This document shows positions 10,660-22,455 of a DNA stretch of 64,000 nucleotides, one piece after another. The notes below the pieces were generated by a model, which did no database searches, was not told the origin of the DNA, and was given only the letters and a program-made list of their open reading frames with translations. The stretch covers positions 199,735,239 through 199,799,238 of the forward strand of contig CP136069.1 in assembly GCA_032622095.1 (NCBI GenBank), read 5' to 3'. The DNA is from Siphonodentalium dalli (Eukaryota > Mollusca > Scaphopoda > Gadilida > Siphonodentaliidae). Numbering within the stretch: the stretch's first letter is position 1; each line of letters begins with the position of its first letter. The position numbers were made by a program, and so were the translations under genes.

Positions 10660-11253
10660 CTACTTACTTTTCTGTTTAAAATAGGTAAATGGACAATCGG
10701 AGTGTGCACCAGACAATTGTAATCGAGTTTCAGGTGAAATATTGTCAACTGTAAGTGAAATAAATTCCGTTTGATTTTTGTTGTGTGGCCACCATTTTGA
10801 TGTCGATAAATGACCCCATCGAACTTTGCTTTGATTTTGTAACAAGTTATACGTTAAAATTTTAGAATACAAATAAATGACAATGCACAATAAATATTGG
10901 CATTAATGTTGGACAAGGTTGAAATCCATGTTATTATTTTTTTGAAGGTAATAATCGTCTGAGAAAGTAGCCTATTTTCGTGCATAAAAAAGTTAAAGAA
11001 ATCATCAGTAACTTCCAGTAACTCACGTGCCATGTTATTGGTAATCCAATTGGCTATGGAATGCATATTTTTTTTATTTTTTTTGGCTAGAATTTTCATT
11101 GTGTTTTGACTTAGTAAATACCACTACCCAACAAGAATCAACGTTATTTACATTGTGCGGCAATGGTATGGAGGGAACAGTATGAGAAGTTCTACCAACA
11201 TGACTATGAATTAAGTTCTCTAGCCACAGTAGTATTCTTCAATGTGCATTAAC
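10660..11253. repeat. Left copy of a diverged direct repeat flanking the palindrome
   Basis: About 10700-11160 aligns in the same orientation, by eye, with about 25530-25980 on the far side of the palindrome. Shared blocks include ACCAGACAATTGTAAT, TAGCCTATTTTCRTGCA and TTGGTAATCCAATT, with many substitutions and indels between. About 90 bp of untyped sequence then leads to the palindrome, ending in ATTAAC at 11248-11253. No gene is seen. Confidence 0.65.
11248..11253. repeat. Target-site duplication of the palindrome, left copy
   Basis: ATTAAC directly abuts the first base of the palindrome. An identical hexamer in the same orientation abuts its last base at 25292-25297. Confidence 0.8.
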
Positions 11254-11390
11254 TGATGATACCCACCCCAGTTGGCCCCCAGATCAGGAACGATAACTCT
11301 ATCCGACCTATATGCAGTACATGGAGTTTGACCTATATTCTCCGCCCACGCGTCGGTCTATTTGTATACCGGTTGGGCATGTCCAAAAAA

Positions 11391-11690
11391 TTTCGAAAAC
11401 TTCAAAAATTTCAAAAACTTCAAAAACATCAAATATTTCAAAAAACGTCAAAAACGTCAAAAATGTCGAAAACTTCAAAATGTTAAAAAAATGCAAAAAG
11501 TTCAAAAAGTTCAAAAAGTTCAAAAAGTTCAAAAAGTTCAAAAATTTCAAAAATTTCAAAAACTTCAAAAATTTCAAAAAGTTCAAAAAGTTCAAAAACT
11601 TACAAAATTTCAAAAAGTTTAAAAACTTCAAAATACTCAAAAATTTCAAAAAACTTAAAAAACTTTTCAAAAAGAAACAAAAATGAAAAA
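11391..11690. repeat. 9-bp minisatellite near the left palindrome end
   Basis: About 30 units of a TTCAAAAAG-like 9-mer (also TTCAAAAAT and TTCAAAAAC), starting about 140 bp inside the terminus. Because 9 is a multiple of three, all frames stay open and give KFKKFKK-, KVQKVQ- and FLKFLK-type translations. These are artefacts of the repeat. The mirror copy is at 24855-25154. Confidence 0.9.
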
Positions 11691-12642
11691 CTTTAAAAAA
11701 AATTCATAAATTAAAAAAATATGAAAAACTTAAAAAACTTCAACTTTTTCTAAAATTCAAAAATAATTTAAAATTAACGGTCTTTTAATATATCTAACCC
11801 ACTGCCACTTCTGAGGGTTCCACACTACACCTGAGGGGATATTGAGTGGTCTACACACGTCTCCTAAACCATAGAATAAGATCCAGCCCATAAGAAACTC
11901 TGCCTCCTGCAATGTCTGTCATTCGAATCTGACGCAATCCCTACTTCTGGCGCAATGCCTGAGTCATTCGAATCTGGCGCAATCCCTACTTCCGGCGCAA
12001 CGCCTGAGTCATTGGAATCTGACGCAATCCCTCGTGAAACCTACCGGCTGACTCCACAACCATCGGCTAAGCGTTGTATCACATGCTTATTATTTGATCA
12101 TATCGTGGAAATTCAATGTTTTGTCATCACTCATGAGATATAACCCATATCCACTGAAAAAGGGTGGATATCCTCTATTTATTCATAATTTTTCTTTGTT
12201 ATCTTTTTTTTTATCCCTCTTTTTTATCTACCACTTCCTGTTTTTATTCGCTCTTCTTTTTCTTACAACTTCTAATCCCTCATAATCTTCGAATATCCAC
12301 TTTCATCTCCAAGTTTTTGAAAAAATTCCTTGTTTAGTAGCAGCACCTCCAGATGGGCTCTATAGAATTTGAACGAAGCATCCATCTTGGATATTACTCT
12401 TTCTATGACTAAATCCGTTAGCACGCTCTACAGATGTCATATAGGTAGCACGCTCTACAGATGTCATATAGGCCTCTTCACATCTTGTTTTCCGTAATTT
12501 ATTCATTAATAATCGCTCCATTGACTGTAACAAATTAAATTACCCCCTCCCCCTGTATTGAGAATACAGCCTTGATTATTAATATTTCCTCCTTTCACGG
12601 TGTGCATGTTCATTGGGACATCTTTGCTAATGTGAAGCCACA

Positions 12643-12664
12643 CCTATTATATATATATATATAT
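12643..12664. repeat. (TA)n microsatellite in left arm
   Basis: A run of alternating TA. The mirror run at 23881-23902 has the same length. A fast-mutating microsatellite with equal length in both arms argues that the arms are very young, actively homogenised, or an assembly copy. Confidence 0.85.
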
Positions 12665-14089
12665 ACAACTTTAAAAGCCCGCGAAAATATTACTCATATT
12701 ATAGACTTCCCTTTGAAGACCTTTGTATGTGACAATGATCCGTAATATTGTTTCTAAGTGACACTGGCCAGTGACACTGATATTACGGGTATGAACTAGC
12801 CAACTTCACATCGTAACAATAATAAAAGGGACACTTCATCTATATCAGTCTCAAAACGTGTTGGTACACATCTGTGTGGAAACTAAAACCAATCACTCTT
12901 CGTCCGTCATCCGTACGTCATTGTAATATAATTTTCTCAGAAACCACGGGATCCCTTTGGCTGAAATTTGGTCTCAACATGGGATCAGAAATTATCCATG
13001 GAAGACAACAGTGTCCGTGTGGGGAGAAGCTTCGTAGTGTTTCGCTGTCGCCATGGTGTTTGTTTGGATATAGGCATGGGTGGTGAGTGTGGTTCTCATA
13101 TGGTCTGAACTAGCCTTTACTGACTGAGGTCATTTAGTGCACATGTCATCACTTCACTGATAACCATTATATGGTCAAATCCCTACACTATCAAACGCAA
13201 TGTTTCAATAATGGGTTTTCTTAAAATGTTGACTAAATATTGGTTATATTATACGCATCAGCGATCCTTCTTAATAACGCTCTGTATATTTTCAAACGCA
13301 TTTCACTAGGGTTTGGAATAGCCACACAGGAAAGGAGAAACTGAGGTCCTAGGTAGGTCGACTGCATATAGCAGTATATATGGGGTACAGACATGGACAG
13401 CAATGGGTTCCTCGTGGCTTCTGGCCTACACATGACATATTAAAGTTAACCACACCCATCGGCGCGCCTTTAATGGGCTATGAAGCGCCATACAGGCTCG
13501 AATCATGGCCTTCGCCATGTGTTTCTATTTGAACCCACATTAGTAACTAAATAAAATCTTTCTCTCCAGGTTGTTTCACGCCATAACCTTGATTTGGAAA
13601 GCTTGAAGGGCTAATTAAGCTTCAATTTAAATCCCAACATTATTTGAAGAACGTATCTGGTTAAACATGTCCACCATAGTAAGCTCATTTAATTCAAAGA
13701 GCTTCACACATAGTCCCACTAGTAATGATGTGGCGTTATTTACTGCAGAAATGGTCATATATATAAAATACAATACAACACATTTTGGTCACATACCTTA
13801 AAGGTGCACGTCACTTTCGCAAGATATCTAACTGACCATGTATAGAGTGGAATTACATGTCGTGTATCAAATGTATAATCAGTTCCAGTATTTCGTCCAT
13901 AAGGCAGTTTTGGTTGTAACATCATTGTGTATGACGGTTCATTCATATGATACCTTAGCGGTTGCACACGATACTGTCTGTTGTATTTTATGTCTTATAT
14001 CATGTATATTAATTGCTCCATGGATGGTAGGAGTATGGCATTGGTGTCTGGTTCTTCGATGTATTCTAGTCATAGTTCATTCATATTAT

Positions 14090-15450
14090 TACTCTAAAAT
14101 CTCCATTAAATGGAGAAACTAAAGAGCCCATATTATGTAGACTAGTGTATAAATACTTACTTCATGCATTATTTTCATCAATTATATGTATTATAACTCC
14201 CATCAAGATAGGCTGTTATACAGAGGAAACAAAGCATGTACCAAGTGACAGTCTGTACCAAGTGACAGTCTCATGTCACGAAAGGCCTACTATGTGGACA
14301 CATGTTCTTATCAAAACGCTCTATTATGTAGGGGGTTATCAACCATTGGTCTGGAAAAGGCATACGAGCGGAACGCGTGTATACACATTTATTCGATGTA
14401 CTCTTTAATCTTCGATTTCTCTTTATTGTCGTTAATTTATAGCATTATTAGTAGGAATCTAAACTCGCCGTTATATTGAGAAAATAATGCGTCAATACCA
14501 GTCAATACTGCTTTATTGGCGGTAAATGAAATTATTGAATCATGTATCGCAGCTAAACAAGCGAGACAACTGATCACAACACAAAAATTAGTAATATTTC
14601 TGAAGCCTTGAGTGGTTTGTAATACACAGTGTAAATTTTCATTATTGCTACCATTTAAGGAAACATGCCCCCGATAGGGCTACTATGCGAACACATGTCT
14701 ATATTAATTTCACATATTCCTTACCGTTCATTCATATATACTCCAAGCTCTCTGTTAATACAGAGGCATCAAAACATTGGTCTGGAAAAGACCTACTATG
14801 TGGATGCGTGTATACATATTTACTTGATGTATTCTTTAATCGTTCATTTCTCTTTATTATCGTTCATTTATAGCATTATTAGAAGAAATTTAGTCTAAAA
14901 TCTCCATTATATGGAGACAATAAAGAGCCCATATGGTGTAGACTAATGCATAAATACTTCATGTATTCTTTTCACCAATTATATGTATTGTACATCCTAT
15001 ACATTTAGTCTGTTATACAGAGGAAACAAAGCATGTACTACGTGGCAGTTTCATATGACGATAAGACCTACTATGTGAACACATGTGCATATTAATTTCA
15101 CATATTCTTCTCAAAACGCTCTATTTTATACGGGGGTATCAAACATTGGTCTGGAAAAGGCCTGCTATGTGGACGCGTGTATACATATTGACTTCATATA
15201 TGCATTCATAGTGCATTTATCTTAATTGTCGTTCATTTAATAGCATTATTAGTAGAAATATAGTCTAAAACCGTCGGTATATGGATAATATATAGCGTCA
15301 ATACTGTTTTATTGTTGGTAACTCAAATTATTGCATCATGTATCGCAACTAAACAAGCGAGACAACTCATAAATTCTTAATAGTTCTGATGTCTATGGCA
15401 GTTCACAGAGTGTATATTTTCATTGTTGTTACCATTTTAGTGCATAAATT
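14090..15450. repeat. ~800-bp tandem duplication within left arm
   Basis: The block beginning CTAAAATCTCCATTAAATGG (14095) recurs as CTAAAATCTCCATTATATGG (14895). The block TAAACAAGCGAGACAACT near 14555 recurs near 15350. Within each copy a ~400-bp subunit with a TGGTCTGGAAAAG motif is repeated. The copies are diverged from one another although the two arms are almost identical. The mirror copy is at about 21095-22455. Confidence 0.75.
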
Positions 15451-16639
15451 ACTGATTTCTGTGTAAGAACGCTGGTCTCCATTGTTGTTATGATTGTGCC
15501 TATAACTGTCCATATTCTTAAAGCAAGTACGGTACCTCTATGTGATATGATGTATAAACATTTCCATTTTCACAGGTAAATCACGTATAAACGCTCTTTA
15601 ATGTATAGTTAAACTGAGTTTTCACATGCAGGGCTATGTCTTTGTGGACTATATACGTGGTATACTTCAGTATATACACGACGTGAATGTGTTCTAAGTA
15701 TGCGTATCTGATGTATGTATACGTCCGTGTTTCTTAAAGCAAATCCAATACATATTAGTGCGTTATATTATGATGTACATTAAGTGCCCTTTTCACTGTT
15801 AAATCAAGTAAAAAAGCCCTCTACTATAGTTAACTATTCAGTTCCACATACGCTATAAGCTCTATGGTGGTCCGGTGTGTCTTATCAATATGCCATTATA
15901 TGCACGAATGTTATGTGTTCAAATATGTGGGTTATGATGTATACTTTAATGTTAAAGTATATAAGCACTCTTTAAGATATGCATATGCAGAATGTTGCCT
16001 CTTTACACTGACAGAAAAAAAAAAGGAATATAAAATTTTGAATACTACTCTTCATAAAACGTTAGAAAACCATAATCTAACAACTAATATCGAAGAACAA
16101 TGTAATTACTTGATAAGCATTGTAAATATTTAGTCTGTTATTAAATAAAATGGAAATATTTCGTCTATTTGAAATACAGTTGGAAGCAACAATCAAGTAT
16201 TTAAATGAAATTTGGACCAAAATCTTATAATTTGAGAAAACGTATATAATTTCTATCGAAGTCTTATAATAAAGGAAGGCTTTGTGCGAATCCATTCGGT
16301 CTAATGTGTGAATGTGTTCATCATCGCAAATATAATGATGCAGAAATGAATATTTCCTAGAAAAATGTTAACATAGCTTGTATTTAACCGAAATAATATA
16401 GCATTTGAGTTAAAATGTTTCATATTAGGACCATAACGAACCAATGCATAAAAATACAATATTTTGTTTTTCATTCTCGATCAAAATAATGCAGGGTTGT
16501 CAATTATCAACAAAAAACAAATACTTTGAAACAAAAACGATGACATAAGAACGAATATACAAGAGCTAGTGTGAAAATAACCCTCACATTTATAAAAAAA
16601 AAACAATAAAAATTCAGTTTTCGAGTAAGTCCTTCATAA

Positions 16640-17880
16640 TTATTGAATGTTTTCGTCTATGTTGGATCAAATTTGACACAAAAATCAATTAGCTCACTAA
16701 CAGTTCGCGCAATATCTCATATTTTGAGAAAACGTTTGCAATTTTAGACAACAATATTGCTAGTGAAGGTGAATATTTCATCCTGGAACTCATGAAATAT
16801 GATAAAAATAGATGTAAAGACACTTCACGAGACCTCATATCTTTGAGTTATGAACATAAAGTCATCTCATAGTGCCAATGTACCCCATAATTTGGTCAGG
16901 AGAAATATGTATTTCATATTTGACCCTTCATCTATGGTAAAAAATGAATTAAGGGACATGGGAGTGGTGTCCTAGACATTAACCTAGAGCATAAATTGAC
17001 TCAATTTTGCAATTTTAGGCAACATTCTTGCCAGGGAAAGTGTATATTTCATGTTGGAACTCATCAAATGTGATAAACATGCATCAAAAGGCACTTACTG
17101 AGCTCTGATGACTTTGAGTTATGACAACAACGGCATCTCATACTAGATTGTAAGCCATAATTTGGTCAGGAAAAGTGTAAATTTCATATTTTATCCTACA
17201 TGTGTTTTAACAATCAATGTAATTACACCCCATCGGTCGCCTAGACACAGCGTAAATGTTCTCAAGTTTTCAACTGTAGGCCACAATGTCGGCGGTGAAG
17301 GTAAACATTTCATGTTGGAACCCATGAAATGTGATAAAATGGATAAAAAGACACTTCATGAGTACTTATGACTGAGTTATGAACATAAAGGGACCTCATA
17401 GTGTATTGTAGGTCATAATTTGGTCAGGAAAATTGTAAATTTCATGTCTTAAGCTCCATGTGTTTTTAAAATATATTTAATTACAGCCATTGGGTCCCTA
17501 GAGATCAATCCACAGTCCATATGTAGTCCATATGCAATTTTAGGGAACAGTATTGCTAGCGAAGGTGAACATTACATGCTGGAACTCATGAAATATGATA
17601 AAAATAGATGAAAAGACACTTTCTGAGGCCTTGGTCAGGAGAAATGTGTATTGTATTTTGACCCTTGATGCGTGGTAGCAATCAATGAAATTACACCCCA
17701 TGGTATCCTCAGATATGAAGCAACATCATAAATGCACTCAGTTTTGGCAATTTAGAAAACATTGTTGATAGGGAAGTTGTACATGTCATGTTGGAACTGG
17801 TGAAATGTGATAATAATTGATCAAAAGACACTCGATGAGCCCTGATGGGTTTCAATTATGGTCATAAAGGCATCTGATAG
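16640..17880. repeat. ~265-bp diverged tandem repeat in left arm
   Basis: A unit carrying GCAATTTTAGRCAACA, then a TTTCATGTTGGAACTCATG-like block and ATAATTTGGTCAGGA, repeats at about 16738, 17007, 17265, 17531 and 17750. Spacings run from about 220 to 270 bp. The mirror copy is at 18665-19905. No coding pattern is seen. Confidence 0.8.
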
Positions 17881-18129
17881 TGTCATTATACAACGGGGAA
17901 ATTTGTGAAGCGCTAACAAAGCGTATCTACAAGGTGTTATACGATCCAAAATGATCCTGATATAAGAAATGCAATCTAGATCATACTCAGTATCTTCGTA
18001 TCTACTGAATATATCGTTATTCGATGGTGTTCCCGACATACCTCCGTCTTTACTTTTCTTATGCCTTTGTAAATTGTAGTTCGTCGATAATATATTTCTG
18101 CACAAATGGCACCCGTGTATTGTCTCGAA
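17821..18129 (-). CDS. Uncharacterised small ORF, left member of the divergent pair
   Basis: This is the mirror image of 18416-18724, running leftwards away from the palindrome centre. The two encode the same protein; a synonymous CCT/CCG difference at 17932 is the only nucleotide change I found in the frame. See the right-hand copy for the description. Confidence 0.3.
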   Translation of the reverse strand, partial: FETIHGCHLCRNILSTNYNLQRHKKSKDGGMSGTPSNNDIFSRYEDTEYDLDCISYIRIILDRITPCRYALLALHKFPRCIMTLSDAFMTIIETHQGSSSVF

Positions 18130-18251
18130 TCATGGGAAGAACTATCGTCCTTATACCAGCGAAAAGATGAGCGAATATGGTGTGGTATTATAAACGCGCC
18201 GCCTTCGTACCTCTATTTATCGTTTAGAGTTATTGTTCTTAGATAAAAAAT

Positions 18252-18293
18252 TGGCGCGCGTGCGGCCCCCTCACCCCCACTGCCGCCGCGCCT
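18252..18293. other. 42-bp GC-rich spacer at the palindrome centre
   Basis: This is the only unpaired segment of the palindrome: GC-rich, with GGCGCGCG, GGCCCCCTCACCCCC and CCGCCGCGCC. It is flanked on both sides by an AT-rich mirrored AGATAAAAAA/TTTTTTATCT. Six bases (18253-18258) still pair inside it. It does not resemble the repeat-rich hairpin adapter used in PacBio libraries, as I remember it. Confidence 0.8.
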
Positions 18294-18415
18294 ATTTTTT
18301 ATCTAAGAACAATAACTCTAAACGATAAATAGAGGTACGAACGCGGCGCGTTTATAATACCACACCATATTCGCTCATCTTTTCGCTGGTATAAGGACGA
18401 TAGTTCTTCCCATGA

Positions 18416-18724
18416 TTCGAGACAATACACGGGTGCCATTTGTGCAGAAATATATTATCGACGAACTACAATTTACAAAGGCATAAGAAAAGTAAAGACG
18501 GAGGTATGTCGGGAACACCATCGAATAACGATATATTCAGTAGATACGAAGATACTGAGTATGATCTAGATTGCATTTCTTATATCAGGATCATTTTGGA
18601 TCGTATAACACCGTGTAGATACGCTTTGTTAGCGCTTCACAAATTTCCCCGTTGTATAATGACACTATCAGATGCCTTTATGACCATAATTGAAACCCAT
18701 CAGGGCTCATCGAGTGTCTTTTGA
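18416..18724 (+). CDS. Uncharacterised small ORF, right member of the divergent pair
   Basis: An open frame of about 102 codons from the last upstream stop, ending TGA at 18722-18724. It has no ATG before 18506 (MSGTPSNND...). The N-terminal part contains CHLCRNILSTNYNLQRHKK, which has the C-x2-C-x12-H spacing of a C2H2 zinc finger, but the second histidine is missing. A segment with RYEDTEYDLDCISYI follows. A TTTATAA box lies at 18349-18356, about 65 bp upstream of the frame. It could be the end of a spliced exon, a decayed finger gene, or chance. It is the only protein-like signal in the palindrome. Confidence 0.3.
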   Translation, partial: FETIHGCHLCRNILSTNYNLQRHKKSKDGGMSGTPSNNDIFSRYEDTEYDLDCISYIRIILDRITPCRYALLALHKFPRCIMTLSDAFMTIIETHQGSSSVF

Positions 18725-19905
18725 TCAATTATTATCACATTTCACCAGTTCCAACATGACATGTACAACTTCCCTATCAACAATGTTTTCTAAATTGCCA
18801 AAACTGAGTGCATTTATGATGTTGCTTCATATCTGAGGATACCATGGGGTGTAATTTCATTGATTGCTACCACGCATCAAGGGTCAAAATACAATACACA
18901 TTTCTCCTGACCAAGGCCTCAGAAAGTGTCTTTTCATCTATTTTTATCATATTTCATGAGTTCCAGCATGTAATGTTCACCTTCGCTAGCAATACTGTTC
19001 CCTAAAATTGCATATGGACTACATATGGACTGTGGATTGATCTCTAGGGACCCAATGGCTGTAATTAAATATATTTTAAAAACACATGGAGCTTAAGACA
19101 TGAAATTTACAATTTTCCTGACCAAATTATGACCTACAATACACTATGAGGTCCCTTTATGTTCATAACTCAGTCATAAGTACTCATGAAGTGTCTTTTT
19201 ATCCATTTTATCACATTTCATGGGTTCCAACATGAAATGTTTACCTTCACCGCCGACATTGTGGCCTACAGTTGAAAACTTGAGAACATTTACGCTGTGT
19301 CTAGGCGACCGATGGGGTGTAATTACATTGATTGTTAAAACACATGTAGGATAAAATATGAAATTTACACTTTTCCTGACCAAATTATGGCTTACAATCT
19401 AGTATGAGATGCCGTTGTTGTCATAACTCAAAGTCATCAGAGCTCAGTAAGTGCCTTTTGATGCATGTTTATCACATTTGATGAGTTCCAACATGAAATA
19501 TACACTTTCCCTGGCAAGAATGTTGCCTAAAATTGCAAAATTGAGTCAATTTATGCTCTAGGTTAATGTCTAGGACACCACTCCCATGTCCCTTAATTCA
19601 TTTTTTACCATAGATGAAGGGTCAAATATGAAATACATATTTCTCCTGACCAAATTATGGGGTACATTGGCACTATGAGATGACTTTATGTTCATAACTC
19701 AAAGATATGAGGTCTCGTGAAGTGTCTTTACATCTATTTTTATCATATTTCATGAGTTCCAGGATGAAATATTCACCTTCACTAGCAATATTGTTGTCTA
19801 AAATTGCAAACGTTTTCTCAAAATATGAGATATTGCGCGAACTGTTAGTGAGCTAATTGATTTTTGTGTCAAATTTGATCCAACATAGACGAAAACATTC
19901 AATAA
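18665..19905. repeat. ~265-bp diverged tandem repeat in right arm
   Basis: Reverse-complement copy of 16640-17880. Confidence 0.8.
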
Positions 19906-21094
19906 TTATGAAGGACTTACTCGAAAACTGAATTTTTATTGTTTTTTTTTTATAAATGTGAGGGTTATTTTCACACTAGCTCTTGTATATTCGTTCTTAT
20001 GTCATCGTTTTTGTTTCAAAGTATTTGTTTTTTGTTGATAATTGACAACCCTGCATTATTTTGATCGAGAATGAAAAACAAAATATTGTATTTTTATGCA
20101 TTGGTTCGTTATGGTCCTAATATGAAACATTTTAACTCAAATGCTATATTATTTCGGTTAAATACAAGCTATGTTAACATTTTTCTAGGAAATATTCATT
20201 TCTGCATCATTATATTTGCGATGATGAACACATTCACACATTAGACCGAATGGATTCGCACAAAGCCTTCCTTTATTATAAGACTTCGATAGAAATTATA
20301 TACGTTTTCTCAAATTATAAGATTTTGGTCCAAATTTCATTTAAATACTTGATTGTTGCTTCCAACTGTATTTCAAATAGACGAAATATTTCCATTTTAT
20401 TTAATAACAGACTAAATATTTACAATGCTTATCAAGTAATTACATTGTTCTTCGATATTAGTTGTTAGATTATGGTTTTCTAACGTTTTATGAAGAGTAG
20501 TATTCAAAATTTTATATTCCTTTTTTTTTTCTGTCAGTGTAAAGAGGCAACATTCTGCATATGCATATCTTAAAGAGTGCTTATATACTTTAACATTAAA
20601 GTATACATCATAACCCACATATTTGAACACATAACATTCGTGCATATAATGGCATATTGATAAGACACACCGGACCACCATAGAGCTTATAGCGTATGTG
20701 GAACTGAATAGTTAACTATAGTAGAGGGCTTTTTTACTTGATTTAACAGTGAAAAGGGCACTTAATGTACATCATAATATAACGCACTAATATGTATTGG
20801 ATTTGCTTTAAGAAACACGGACGTATACATACATCAGATACGCATACTTAGAACACATTCACGTCGTGTATATACTGAAGTATACCACGTATATAGTCCA
20901 CAAAGACATAGCCCTGCATGTGAAAACTCAGTTTAACTATACATTAAAGAGCGTTTATACGTGATTTACCTGTGAAAATGGAAATGTTTATACATCATAT
21001 CACATAGAGGTACCGTACTTGCTTTAAGAATATGGACAGTTATAGGCACAATCATAACAACAATGGAGACCAGCGTTCTTACACAGAAATCAGT

Positions 21095-22455
21095 AATTTA
21101 TGCACTAAAATGGTAACAACAATGAAAATATACACTCTGTGAACTGCCATAGACATCAGAACTATTAAGAATTTATGAGTTGTCTCGCTTGTTTAGTTGC
21201 GATACATGATGCAATAATTTGAGTTACCAACAATAAAACAGTATTGACGCTATATATTATCCATATACCGACGGTTTTAGACTATATTTCTACTAATAAT
21301 GCTATTAAATGAACGACAATTAAGATAAATGCACTATGAATGCATATATGAAGTCAATATGTATACACGCGTCCACATAGCAGGCCTTTTCCAGACCAAT
21401 GTTTGATACCCCCGTATAAAATAGAGCGTTTTGAGAAGAATATGTGAAATTAATATGCACATGTGTTCACATAGTAGGTCTTATCGTCATATGAAACTGC
21501 CACGTAGTACATGCCTTGTTTCCTCTGTATAACAGACTAAATGTATAGGATGTACAATACATATAATTGGTGAAAAGAATACATGAAGTATTTATGCATC
21601 AGTCTACACCATATGGGCTCTTTATTGTCTCCATATAATGGAGATTTTAGACTAAATTTCTTCTAATAATGCTATAAATGAACGATAATAAAGAGAAATG
21701 AACGATTAAAGAATACATCAAGTAAATATGTATACACGCATCCACATAGTAGGTCTTTTCCAGACCAATGTTTTGATGCCTCTGTATTAACAGAGAGCTT
21801 GGAGTATATATGAATGAACGGTAAGGAATATGTGAAATTAATATAGACATGTGTTCGCATAGTAGCCCTATCGGGGGCATGTTTCCTTAAATGGTAGCAA
21901 TAATGAAAATTTACACTGTGTATTACAAACCACTCAAGGCTTCAGAAATATTACTAATTTTTGTGTTGTGATCAGTTGTCTCGCTTGTTTAGCTGCGATA
22001 CATGATTCAATAATTTCATTTACCGCCAATAAAGCAGTATTGACTGGTATTGACGCATTATTTTCTCAATATAACGGCGAGTTTAGATTCCTACTAATAA
22101 TGCTATAAATTAACGACAATAAAGAGAAATCGAAGATTAAAGAGTACATCGAATAAATGTGTATACACGCGTTCCGCTCGTATGCCTTTTCCAGACCAAT
22201 GGTTGATAACCCCCTACATAATAGAGCGTTTTGATAAGAACATGTGTCCACATAGTAGGCCTTTCGTGACATGAGACTGTCACTTGGTACAGACTGTCAC
22301 TTGGTACATGCTTTGTTTCCTCTGTATAACAGCCTATCTTGATGGGAGTTATAATACATATAATTGATGAAAATAATGCATGAAGTAAGTATTTATACAC
22401 TAGTCTACATAATATGGGCTCTTTAGTTTCTCCATTTAATGGAGATTTTAGAGTA
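21095..22455. repeat. ~800-bp tandem duplication within right arm
   Basis: Reverse-complement copy of 14090-15450. Confidence 0.75.

Noticed and set aside
11308-11690. Long open frames rich in Lys-Phe, Lys-Val-Gln or Phe-Leu-Lys near each palindrome end
   Set aside because: They lie on a 9-bp repeat that keeps every frame open on both strands. The protein pattern is a by-product, not a gene.
18240-18305. Dismissing the palindrome as a PacBio missed-adapter artefact
   Set aside because: The spacer does not resemble the adapter, there are real arm differences near the centre, and a 6-bp direct repeat abuts both ends exactly. An artefact is still possible and is listed as the refuting outcome.
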